Source of the DNA: BOG-933 sp037147415
Lineage (GTDB): Bacteria > Pseudomonadota > Alphaproteobacteria > Azospirillales > Azospirillaceae
Assembly: GCA_037147415.1 (NCBI GenBank)
Contig: JBAWVF010000013.1
Coordinates: forward strand, 1-43,124
DNA: 43,124 nucleotides
Reading direction: 5' to 3'
The notes below the pieces were generated by a model, which saw nothing but the letters and a program-made list of their open reading frames with translations, was not told the origin of the DNA and made no database searches. Each line of letters begins with the position of its first letter. Within the stretch, counting starts at the first letter, position 1. Below, piece by piece: positions 7,963 through 15,357 of this stretch. The translations under genes and the position numbers were made by a program.

Positions 7963-8370
7963 GTCAGATGGCTGGATGGCCGCTTTTCGTGGCGCAAGCC
8001 GCGGGGGGAGGAAAGTCCGGGCTCCACGGAAACACGGTGCCGGTTAACGGCCGGCGGGGGCGACCCCAGGGATAGTGCCACAGAAAGCAAACCGCCCGTC
8101 CGGTCCGGCTTCGGTCGGATGACGGGTAAGGGCGAAAGGGTGCGGTAAGAGCGCACCGCGGTTCCGGTAACGGAGCCGGCAGGGAAAACCCCACCGGGAG
8201 CAAGACCGAATAGGGGTGGCATCGTTTCGGCTTCGGCCGGAGCGTAGCGCGTTTCCGCGCCGCCACCCGGGTAGGTCGCGTGAGGCGTTCGGTAACGGGC
8301 GTCCCAGATGAATGGTCATCCATCGCGGGCAACCGCGGGGACAGAACCCGGCTTACAGGCCGTCTGACAC
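7963..8370 (+). ncRNA. rnpB: RNase P RNA, bacterial class A
   Basis: The region carries the hallmark core blocks of RnpB: 'GAGGAAAGTCCGGGCTCC' near 8011, 'GCCACAGAAA' near 8087, 'GGGTAAGGGCGAAAGGGTGC' near 8124, and the 3' block 'AACCCGGCTTACAGGC' near 8345. The two ends pair as helix P1: 7963-7972 with 8359-8368, ten pairs with one G-U. The RNA is the catalytic subunit that trims tRNA 5' leaders. The length of about 406 nt suits the class. rnpB directly ahead of mraZ is a usual alphaproteobacterial arrangement, here separated by an inserted gene. The last 16 or so bases also code for the C-terminus of the convergent PAP2 gene. Confidence 0.96.
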
Positions 8371-9285
8371 TTTAACTTTCCGACGCTCGCGGACGTTAAA
8401 AATCACTATCCAGATTGTTGCAATAGCCATGCCGGCAAAAATGTCGATAAAATAGTGACCGCCAACAACCGATGTTGATAAAAGGTTAATTATATTTATT
8501 AGTAATACCGGAACAAACAAATACCAAATGCCATAGGTGGAGCATGTTAGCACGACTGCCAGCGCCGCATGAAACGATGGGAAAGTAATAATGCCTTGTA
8601 GTTTGGACAAGTCGATAATTGTCTTAGATCCATTATAAAGTCCTTCAAAATCGGCGATGTATGCTGTTTTAAGCTCCACCTGATACCAGACGAAAGCACT
8701 TACAGCTGGAAAAAGTCCGGAAAGGATGATCGACACCAAAGCGGTTGCGGCAAACCCGTTCAGCAAAAAACGACTTCTCGACACGGTCTCGGGGCTTTTA
8801 TAAAGAGACAAGAAGTTGAAGAGGATTGGAAGTGAGATAATTTGAATCATTAATGAAAAATAAGATAATTTCATTAAAAGCGTTATAATATAAGGGGAAG
8901 CCCTATACCAATTATAATAGCTGATCCAATCAAGATGGAGCATGTTATCAATCATTACAAGTGAATTATCGACAAGCGGGAATCTTAAAGCAACAACCAA
9001 ATAACTCAATATTGCAGAGACGCAGGAAAATCCGATAATATCGGCAAACATACCGGCAAGAGATGCAATCGCCGGACGGGGGCGAACTTTGGTGTATACA
9101 AACTCAAGAGTTATCAGGCATATATATGAAAATAGTGGAATGTAGGCCGACCTTATTTGTATGCCTGATAAAACCAATCCAATGATATCTATAATAAAAA
9201 CCACAAAAATTAAGGTTTTAAACATGCCGATGCGTCGGCATATCAGAGATAATATCGAAATTATATCGGGGTTTTGTGAACGCAT
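8353..9285 (-). CDS. PAP2-superfamily integral membrane protein (PAP2_3/Aur1-like)
   Basis: This 310-aa multi-pass membrane protein has about seven hydrophobic segments. The C-terminal half carries the PAP2 motifs 'FPSFHAAL' (phosphatase motif 2) and 'SVVGGHYFIDIFAG' (motif 3 His and Asp), in the form typical of the PAP2_3/inositol-phosphoceramide-synthase-like group, which lacks the KxxxxxxRP motif. Such proteins hydrolyse or transfer lipid phosphate head groups. The gene is strikingly AT-rich compared with its neighbours and uses AT-ending codons, suggesting transfer. Its C-terminal codons ('KVSDGL' and stop) are the complement of the 3' end of rnpB. AAAGG lies seven bases before the ATG. 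Confidence 0.8.
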   Translation of the reverse strand: MRSQNPDIISILSLICRRIGMFKTLIFVVFIIDIIGLVLSGIQIRSAYIPLFSYICLITLEFVYTKVRPRPAIASLAGMFADIIGFSCVSAILSYLVVALRFPLVDNSLVMIDNMLHLDWISYYNWYRASPYIITLLMKLSYFSLMIQIISLPILFNFLSLYKSPETVSRSRFLLNGFAATALVSIILSGLFPAVSAFVWYQVELKTAYIADFEGLYNGSKTIIDLSKLQGIITFPSFHAALAVVLTCSTYGIWYLFVPVLLINIINLLSTSVVGGHYFIDIFAGMAIATIWIVIFNVRERRKVKVSDGL

Positions 9286-9658
9286 GTTTTAACCTTTAAG
9301 AAATGTTAGCATACGGGTTTTTAATATTAATAAGTGTTTTGCACGCCCTTTTCAAGGGGGGTTGTCTTAAGGGCGACACTGCGCGGTCAAGCCGGCGAAA
9401 AATGGGTATCCGTGCGCGCCGTCCCATCCGATCCCATGGCATTTGATTTTTTCGCAGTGCGAATCGGGGGGGTCTGAAGCTTGTCAAGTGGATTTATCAT
9501 GCTGAACTACAGATAGAACAAAACATAGACGTGCGCCGGTATCGGGCATGTCACGAGGCCTATACCCAAGATATTGATTGCAGAAACACTACAGATGGAC
9601 ATCGGCTGTTGCTGAATGGTCACAAGTTATCAAATCATTAATTCATGGAGAACTCGGG
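9286..9658. other. AT-rich intergenic stretch, no gene seen
   Basis: The left part holds the likely promoter of the leftward PAP2 gene and is as AT-rich as that gene. A dyad GCCCTT...AAGGGC lies around 9350-9375. The remainder (9480-9658) shows no credible coding frame, RNA motif or repeat. It may be the remainder of the insertion that separates rnpB from mraZ. Confidence 0.5.
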
Positions 9659-9700
9659 TTGACGGCCCATAAAAACCCATGATAGTCCATTCGAACCCAG
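9659..9700 (+). promoter_or_regulatory. dcw operon promoter overlain by four MraZ boxes
   Basis: TTGACG (9659-9664) and GATAGT (9681-9686) with a 16-base spacer form a sigma-70-type promoter, predicting a start near 9693 and a leader of about 108 bases. Over it lie four pentamers at a strict 10-base period: CCCAT 9666, CCCAT 9676, TCCAT 9686 and CCCAG 9696. Read on the minus strand this is TGGGN-N5 repeated, with the 9686 unit degenerate (TGGA). TGGGN repeats with 5-base spacers are the published recognition pattern of MraZ. Binding here would block the promoter, so MraZ autorepression of the whole cluster is the natural reading. Confidence 0.65.
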
Positions 9701-9800
9701 AACGAGTGGGGGTGTTACCCATCCAGGACGATGCCGGGGCGGGGGGCACGGAACTAAGCGGGCATGGCATCGACTGCACTGAACCGGGGACAAATTTTCG

Positions 9801-10295
9801 ATGGCCGTCTTCTTGTCGACATATGTCAACAAGGTTGACCGCAAGGGGCGGGTATCGGTTCCGGCTGAGTTTCGTAAGGTTCTGTCAGGGCAGTCGTTTC
9901 AAGGAGTCGTGGTGTTCAAGTCGCTTCAATACGCCGCCCTGGACGCCTGTAGCGCCGAGCATATGGAGTTGTTGAGCGACAGCCTGGAAAAGCTGGACCC
10001 TTCCAGCGAACAATATGAGTTGATTGAAAGCACGATTTTCGGCGGTTCGGTTCAGTTGTCGTTCGATGGTGAGGGCCGAATTCTACTGCCCGGTGATTTC
10101 TGCGACTTCGCCAATATCGCTGAGGAGGCCGCCTTCGTCGGCCGGCGGAAAACTTTTCAGATTTGGGAGCCGAAGGCACTGGCAGAGCACGAGAACAGCA
10201 TGCGGACCATGGCGCGTACGCAGGATATTTCTTTGAGCAAGATGCTGGCCAGGGCCTCACAGTTGAATGGCGACGGCCGGGGGAGGGCGCTATGA
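9801..10295 (+). CDS. mraZ: Transcriptional regulator MraZ
   Basis: This 164-aa protein has the two AbrB-like half-domains of MraZ, each with its DxxxR-type motif: 'NKVDRKGRVSVPAEFR' (about residues 10-25) and 'LSFDGEGRILLPGDF' (about residues 85-100). MraZ assembles into rings that bind TGGGN repeats and repress the dcw operon. A matching array sits about 100 bases upstream. GGGGA lies about 10 bases before the ATG. Its stop overlaps the start of rsmH in an ATGA. First gene of the cluster. Confidence 0.97.
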   Translation: MAVFLSTYVNKVDRKGRVSVPAEFRKVLSGQSFQGVVVFKSLQYAALDACSAEHMELLSDSLEKLDPSSEQYELIESTIFGGSVQLSFDGEGRILLPGDFCDFANIAEEAAFVGRRKTFQIWEPKALAEHENSMRTMARTQDISLSKMLARASQLNGDGRGRAL

Positions 10296-11350
10296 TCGCT
10301 CGTGAACACCCTCAAGACGTCGGAACAGGTTTCGCGGTGCCGCCCGTTTCCGCCGATATTTCTGAACTTGCAGCCGAACAGGCTCGTTCTTCGGTTTCGG
10401 CCGCTCATGTTCCGGTAATGCTGGCCGAAGCTGTCGCTGCCTTGGCGCCGCGTGACGGTGGTGTTTATGTCGATTGCACTTTCGGAGGGGGCGGTTATAG
10501 CGCGGCGTTGCTGGCCGCTGCCGACTGCCGGGTGTGGGCGATTGATCGCGACCCGACTGCGGTGGCGCTTGCGCACCGGTTGGCGGCTGAACAGGGTGGC
10601 CGGCTCGGCGTGATCAAGGGTTGCTTCGGTGATCTGTCTGCTTTGTTGAATGAGCGGGGCGTTACGCTGGTTGATGGTGTAGTGTTCGATCTAGGTGTTT
10701 CCTCCAGCCATCTTGACGACGCCGGGCGCGGTTTTTCGTTCAGGTTCGATGGCCCGCTCGATATGCGCATGGGCGCAACCGGCGAGACCGCGGCCGATCT
10801 GGTTAATCATCTGAGTGAACATGAACTGGCTCGCCTGATCTTTGATTATGGTGAGGAACGGCGTGCCCGCCGCGTCGCTGGTGCGATCGTTGCCGCTCGG
10901 GCCGAGGCGCCGATAGAACGGACCGGTCGGCTGGCGTCGATCGTGCGTTCGGCGGTTCCGTCTTCACATGATGGCCTTGATCCGGCGACCCGAACCTTTC
11001 AGGCGTTGCGCATGGCGGTCAATGACGAGCCGGGCGAATTGCGCCGCGGCTTGACCGGCGCCGAAAATATGCTGGCGCCCGGGGGCCGGCTGGCGGTGGT
11101 GTCGTTCCACTCGCTGGAGGACCGGGTTGTTAAAGAGTTTCTGCGCTTGCGGTCGGAACTTCCCGCAGCGCCTTCGCGTCACCTGCCGGGCGCGTTCATC
11201 CCGGCCGCACGTCCGGTTTTCAGTTTTCGCTTACTCGATCGTCGGCCGTCCTTGCCGTCACCGGCCGAGATTGTAAGCAACCCGCGTTCCCGTTCGGCCA
11301 AGCTGAGAGCCGCCGAACGGACAGATGCTCCACCGTTCGTCGTTTCGTAA
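10292..11350 (+). CDS. rsmH: 16S rRNA (cytosine-1402-N4)-methyltransferase RsmH
   Basis: Starting at ATG 10292, which overlaps the mraZ stop, the protein has 352 aa. It shows the RsmH blocks 'HVPVMLAEAVAAL', 'DCTFGGGGYSAALL' (AdoMet motif), 'VFDLGVSSSHLDDAGRGFSF', 'TRTFQALRMAVNDEPGEL' and 'VVSFHSLEDRVVKEFLR'. The enzyme N4-methylates C1402 of 16S rRNA. The first 45 residues are a variable extension ahead of 'HVPVM'. The frame continues upstream inside mraZ, but an ATGA junction is the normal arrangement. Confidence 0.97.
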   Translation: MIAREHPQDVGTGFAVPPVSADISELAAEQARSSVSAAHVPVMLAEAVAALAPRDGGVYVDCTFGGGGYSAALLAAADCRVWAIDRDPTAVALAHRLAAEQGGRLGVIKGCFGDLSALLNERGVTLVDGVVFDLGVSSSHLDDAGRGFSFRFDGPLDMRMGATGETAADLVNHLSEHELARLIFDYGEERRARRVAGAIVAARAEAPIERTGRLASIVRSAVPSSHDGLDPATRTFQALRMAVNDEPGELRRGLTGAENMLAPGGRLAVVSFHSLEDRVVKEFLRLRSELPAAPSRHLPGAFIPAARPVFSFRLLDRRPSLPSPAEIVSNPRSRSAKLRAAERTDAPPFVVS

Positions 11351-11403
11351 GTCGTCCGATCTCCGCTTATCGCACTCAACCTTTTGTTCCCCCGGGGGAT
11401 ATC

Positions 11404-11994
11404 ATGCTTCGCAAATCCGATCTCGTCTGGCTTTCGGTTGCCGCCTTTGCCGGCGTGTCGCTGTTTCATACCAGCTACCGGGTGCAGGGGCTGAGAGATG
11501 AGCTGGCCGGCATGGAGCGCCAGATCGGTGCCGAAAACGATGGTATTCAGGTGTTGAAGGCGGAGTGGAGCTTTCTGAACGATCCGGCCCGGCTGGAGCA
11601 ATTGGCGGCCAATCATTTGACGTTGAAGCCGATTACGGCGACTCAGATTTCCGGTTTCGATGCATTGCCGATTCGCTCGACGGCCCCGATTTCGGTCAGC
11701 GCGCCCCAGCCGGTCCCGACCACCGCGGCGCCGGCCCAGGTTCGCAAGGCGGTTGCGGAAAAATCCGTGCCGGCGGTAAGGACCAACCCCGGCCCTTCTC
11801 CGGCGATGGTGACACTGGCTTCGGTTCGGACCGGAGCGGTGCCTCAACCGAGTAAAGCTGCGGCGAAACCGTCCCGGCCGTCGACGGGCTCCGGCCTTTC
11901 GATCAGCCATGCTTCGTCACATGCCGGCGTCGGTCGTCTTCCGGGCCGCGATGAGATCGGTTCTCTGTTGACCCGTCTGGGACGCATCCAATGA
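11404..11994 (+). CDS. ftsL: Cell division protein FtsL (alphaproteobacterial type)
   Basis: This 196-aa protein sits between rsmH and ftsI. One membrane segment lies near residues 7-22. A short leucine-zipper-like coiled coil ('LRDELAGMERQIGAENDGIQVLKAEW') and the FtsL-type block 'LNDPARLEQLAANHLTLKPI' follow. FtsL forms a complex with FtsB and FtsQ that activates FtsWI. The tail of roughly 110 residues is rich in Pro, Ala, Ser and basic residues and is longer than in Escherichia coli FtsL. GGGGGA precedes the ATG. The stop overlaps ftsI in an ATGA. Position and domain order support the call; sequence identity of FtsL is always low. Confidence 0.88.
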   Translation: MLRKSDLVWLSVAAFAGVSLFHTSYRVQGLRDELAGMERQIGAENDGIQVLKAEWSFLNDPARLEQLAANHLTLKPITATQISGFDALPIRSTAPISVSAPQPVPTTAAPAQVRKAVAEKSVPAVRTNPGPSPAMVTLASVRTGAVPQPSKAAAKPSRPSTGSGLSISHASSHAGVGRLPGRDEIGSLLTRLGRIQ

Positions 11995-13763
11995 GCAGAC
12001 ATCCGTTCAATCGTCTTGATGAAGACGACGACGAGGGCGAAGAGGGGCTGAGCACGGAAGCGCGCTTTCACGCCCGCGCGGTCAGCGGTGCCGCGGTCGC
12101 GCTCGAACAGGGCCGTAACCGGCTGGTGGTTACCGGCATGGCCATTGTCGTTGCTTTTCTGGTGGTCAGCCTGAGACTGGTTGACGCCACCTGTTTCAGC
12201 AATCGGGACGACGAACGGGTGGCCCGGGCGGTTGAAGCCGATACTTTTACCGGTCGCGCCGATATTCTTGACCGGAACGGCCAGCAGTTGGCGACGTCGT
12301 TGGCGACGGCCTCGCTTTACGCCGATCCCAAGCTTGTGCTGGATGCGCGCCAGGCGGCGGTACAGTTGGCCGAGGCGCTGCCGGACCTCGATTATACCGA
12401 TGTCTACAACAAGCTTTCCAGTAACAAGCGTTTTGTCTGGATCAAGCGCAACCTTACCCCGCGTCAGCATGCCTCCGTTCATCGGCTCGGCTTGCCCGGT
12501 CTGCTGTTCGAGCGTGAGGAGCGCCGCTTCTATCCCCCGGCCCGTTTGACCGCGCATGTCGTCGGCTATACCGGGGTTGATAATTTCGGCCTTGCCGGGC
12601 TGGAGCGTCATTTCGATAAGCGGCTGAAGACCAGCTCCGAGCCGGTTCAGACCTCGATCGATCTGCGGCTTCAGCATATTTTGCGTCGTGAAGTCGCGGC
12701 TTCGGTCGAGGAATTCCGGGCGATCGGCGGCAGCGGCATCATTACCGATGTTCGTACCGGCGAGATGTTGGCGATGGTATCGCTGCCCGATTTCGACCCG
12801 CACGAGGCGGGCGATGCCGAAGACGAACAAAAGTTCGACCGTAACACGCTCGGCGTTTACGAAATGGGGTCGACCTTTAAGATTTTCAACTCCGCGATGG
12901 CGCTCGATACCGGCAAAATCCACCTGAACGATAATTTCGACGCGATCAACAACATTCATATCGGCCGCTTCACGATCAGCGATTATCACGGCAAGCACCG
13001 GATGCTGAGTGTGGCCGAAATCTTCCAGTATTCGTCGAATCTCGGTTCGGTTCGGATGGCGTTGCAGGTCGGCACCCAGGCGCAACAAGCGTTCATGGGG
13101 AAGATGGGCTTCCTGCGGCCGGTTCCGGTTGAACTGCCGGAGCTGGGCTGGCCGTTGGTGCCGCGGCCCTGGCGCGAAGTCAACACCATGACGATCGCTT
13201 TCGGTCACGGTATTTCGGTCAGTCCGCTTCATGTCGCGGTCGCGGCTTCCGCTGTTATCAATGGCGGCATCATGCACAAGCCGTCTTTGCTGCGGGCTCC
13301 GTCGGGCGTGGAACCGTCGGGCATGCGCGTGGTGTCCGAGGAAACCTCGGCCGGTATGCGCAAGCTGTTCCGTCTCGTGGTCAGCGAAGGTACCGCCAAG
13401 CTGGCCGACGTGCCGGGCTATCTGGTCGGCGGTAAGACCGGAACCGCCGATAAGCAGCGCGGCAAGCATTACGCTCAGAATGCCAACCTGACATCGTTCA
13501 TCGGTGCGTTTCCGATCACCGAGCCGAAATATCTGGTCATGGTCATGCTCGACGAGCCCAAGCCCTCGGCTTCAACGCACGGCTTTGCCACCGCCGGTTG
13601 GACCGCAGCGCCGACGGTCGGTCGCGTGATCCGGCAGATCGGCCCGTTGCTCGGCGTGCAGCCGCTCGATGGTAATCGTCCTGATTTGCGTCAGGCCATG
13701 GATATTGAATCTACTACAAAGGGCGCCACCCTTGCGTCTTACACGCCTGATGACGATCATTAG
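11991..13763 (+). CDS. ftsI: Septal peptidoglycan transpeptidase FtsI (PBP3)
   Basis: This 590-aa class B penicillin-binding protein has an acidic cytoplasmic N-terminus and a TM segment at about 45-65 ('VVTGMAIVVAFLVVSLRLV'). A pedestal domain begins with 'RADILDRNGQQLATS'. The transpeptidase domain has the active-site SxxK 'GSTFKIF' (Ser near 294), SxN 'YSSNLG' (near 347) and 'GGKTGTADK' (near 482). It cross-links septal peptidoglycan together with FtsW. Its last 14 bases overlap murE. Confidence 0.97.
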   Translation: MSRHPFNRLDEDDDEGEEGLSTEARFHARAVSGAAVALEQGRNRLVVTGMAIVVAFLVVSLRLVDATCFSNRDDERVARAVEADTFTGRADILDRNGQQLATSLATASLYADPKLVLDARQAAVQLAEALPDLDYTDVYNKLSSNKRFVWIKRNLTPRQHASVHRLGLPGLLFEREERRFYPPARLTAHVVGYTGVDNFGLAGLERHFDKRLKTSSEPVQTSIDLRLQHILRREVAASVEEFRAIGGSGIITDVRTGEMLAMVSLPDFDPHEAGDAEDEQKFDRNTLGVYEMGSTFKIFNSAMALDTGKIHLNDNFDAINNIHIGRFTISDYHGKHRMLSVAEIFQYSSNLGSVRMALQVGTQAQQAFMGKMGFLRPVPVELPELGWPLVPRPWREVNTMTIAFGHGISVSPLHVAVAASAVINGGIMHKPSLLRAPSGVEPSGMRVVSEETSAGMRKLFRLVVSEGTAKLADVPGYLVGGKTGTADKQRGKHYAQNANLTSFIGAFPITEPKYLVMVMLDEPKPSASTHGFATAGWTAAPTVGRVIRQIGPLLGVQPLDGNRPDLRQAMDIESTTKGATLASYTPDDDH

Positions 13764-15357
13764 CGCCCACATCTCCGCCGCCCGTGATCCCGGGAACCTC
13801 AGCCTTGAGGCTTCCGGGCTTGAGGCTTCCGGGCTTGAGGCTTCCGGGCTTGAGATCACGGGGTTGACGGCGGACTCTCGGGCGGTCGGGCCGGGTTTCC
13901 TGTTCGCCGCCTTGCCGGGGAGCAAGGTCGATGGCCGGGCGTTTCTGGCCGATGCTTTGGCCCGGGGTGCGGTTGCCGTATTGGCGCCTTCCGGAACGGT
14001 ATTGCCGGCGGGCTCGACCGCGCGGCTGATCGTGGATGACGAACCGCGCCGGGCCTTTGCCCTAATGGCTGCGGCGTTTTACGGGCGTCAGCCGGATTGT
14101 GCGGTTGCCGTAACCGGGACCAACGGCAAGACCTCCACCGTTCAATTCGTGCGCCAGCTTTGGAGCAGGCTCGGCCATCGCGCCGCGGCGCTCGGGACAC
14201 TCGGTCTGGCCGCCGGGCCGGGGATCGAGGTTGCCGCCGTGGCCGGGGCCGGCATGACCACACCCGATCCGGTCGCGCTGCATGCGCAGCTTGCCGTTCT
14301 GGCCGGGGCCGGGGTCGATCATCTGGCGATGGAGGCCTCCAGCCATGGCCTGGATCAAAGCCGGCTCGACGGGGTCAGGTTGAAAGCCGCGGCCTTTACC
14401 AATCTTTCGCGCGATCATCTCGATTATCACGGCAGTATGCCGCTTTATCTGACCGCCAAGGCGCTGTTGTTTACCCGGGTATTACCGGCGGGCGGCATCG
14501 CGGTGCTGAACGCCGATGCGGCTGAGTTTGCCGAGTTGGCGGAAATCTGTCGGGCACGCGGGGTGCATGTGCTCGGGTACGGCAGCGCCGGGCGTGAATT
14601 GACGGTGCGGGCGATCGAGCCGACTCCGCACGGGCAGCGCTTGACTTTGAATATTCTCGGTCATGAAGCGGTGGTTGAACTCGGGCTGGTCGGGCGCTTC
14701 CAGGCATGGAATGCCTTGTGCGCGCTCGGGCTGGTGCTGGCGTCCGATGCGGCGATCGGCGGGTTGATCGCGCTGGGGGCACCGGTGCCGGCGGACTTGA
14801 TCCAGCCGGCCTTGGTCGAACTGGCCGCGCTGGAAGGGGTGCCGGGCCGGATGCAGGCGGCGGGGCGTCATCCCTCGGGCGCTGCGGTGATTGTTGATTA
14901 TGCTCATACGCCCGACGCGCTGGAAACCGTGCTGGCGGCGTTGCGGCCTCATGCGGCGCGCCGGTTGGTGGTGGTGTTCGGCTGCGGCGGTGACCGTGAT
15001 CGTGGCAAGCGTCCGGTGATGGGTGAAATCGCAGCCCGGTTGGCGGATCGGGTGATCGTCACCGACGACAACCCGCGCAGTGAGGTTCCGGCTGAGATTC
15101 GACGCGCGGTGATGGCCGGCTGTCCGGAGGCCGAGGAAATCGGCGATCGGGCCGAAGCGATCAACAGTGCGGTGCGCGCATTGTCCGCCGGCGACGTGCT
15201 GGTGATTGCCGGCAAGGGCCACGAACAAGGGCAAATCGTGGGCACCGAGATAAGGCCTTTTGATGATGCGGCGGTTGCGCGGGTCGCGCTGTCTGAAATT
15301 GCGCGGGTCGCGCTGTCTGAAATCGCGCGGGTCGCGCTGGCGGAGAGTGCCGGATGA
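13750..15357 (+). CDS. murE: UDP-MurNAc-tripeptide synthetase MurE with tandem-repeat termini
   Basis: From ATG 13750, inside the end of ftsI, the protein has 535 aa. It shows the Mur-ligase P-loop 'GTNGKTSTVQF' (near 122), 'YAHTPDALETVL', and 'DDNPRSE' (near 439). The DNPR form is the signature for meso-diaminopimelate addition. It adds mDAP to UDP-MurNAc-L-Ala-D-Glu in the cytoplasm. An LEASG motif is encoded by three perfect 15-base repeats (13804-13848) plus a degenerate fourth just ahead of the conserved 'TADSRAV'. The C-terminus carries 24-base repeats encoding ARVALSEI (15277-15342). Both arrays are in frame and lie outside the catalytic core. Confidence 0.96.
   Translation: MTIISAHISAARDPGNLSLEASGLEASGLEASGLEITGLTADSRAVGPGFLFAALPGSKVDGRAFLADALARGAVAVLAPSGTVLPAGSTARLIVDDEPRRAFALMAAAFYGRQPDCAVAVTGTNGKTSTVQFVRQLWSRLGHRAAALGTLGLAAGPGIEVAAVAGAGMTTPDPVALHAQLAVLAGAGVDHLAMEASSHGLDQSRLDGVRLKAAAFTNLSRDHLDYHGSMPLYLTAKALLFTRVLPAGGIAVLNADAAEFAELAEICRARGVHVLGYGSAGRELTVRAIEPTPHGQRLTLNILGHEAVVELGLVGRFQAWNALCALGLVLASDAAIGGLIALGAPVPADLIQPALVELAALEGVPGRMQAAGRHPSGAAVIVDYAHTPDALETVLAALRPHAARRLVVVFGCGGDRDRGKRPVMGEIAARLADRVIVTDDNPRSEVPAEIRRAVMAGCPEAEEIGDRAEAINSAVRALSAGDVLVIAGKGHEQGQIVGTEIRPFDDAAVARVALSEIARVALSEIARVALAESAG
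13804..13863 (+). repeat. In-frame 15-bp tandem repeat in murE N-terminus
   Basis: The unit CTTGAGGCTTCCGGG occurs perfectly at 13804, 13819 and 13834, and degenerately at 13849. Each unit adds LEASG to MurE between its start and the conserved N-terminal domain, so copy-number change would keep the frame. Confidence 0.95.
15277..15342 (+). repeat. In-frame 24-bp tandem repeat in murE C-terminus
   Basis: Two full 24-base units (15277-15300, 15301-15324, differing only in the last base) and a partial third (15325-15342) encode ARVALSEI repeats that extend the C-terminus past the conserved MurE end. Confidence 0.93.

Noticed and set aside
8044..8332. Minus-strand open frames of 88-122 codons inside rnpB
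   Set aside because: They lie in the conserved core of RNase P RNA, whose structure explains the sequence.
9296..9487. 63-codon minus-strand frame between the PAP2 gene and mraZ
   Set aside because: No ribosome site, no motif, and it reads through a mixed AT-rich/GC-rich boundary; better treated as intergenic.
11844..13469. 541-codon open frame on the minus strand opposite ftsI
   Set aside because: Antisense shadow of a high-GC gene: composition follows the complement of ftsI codons, it has no recognisable motif, and ftsI is certain.
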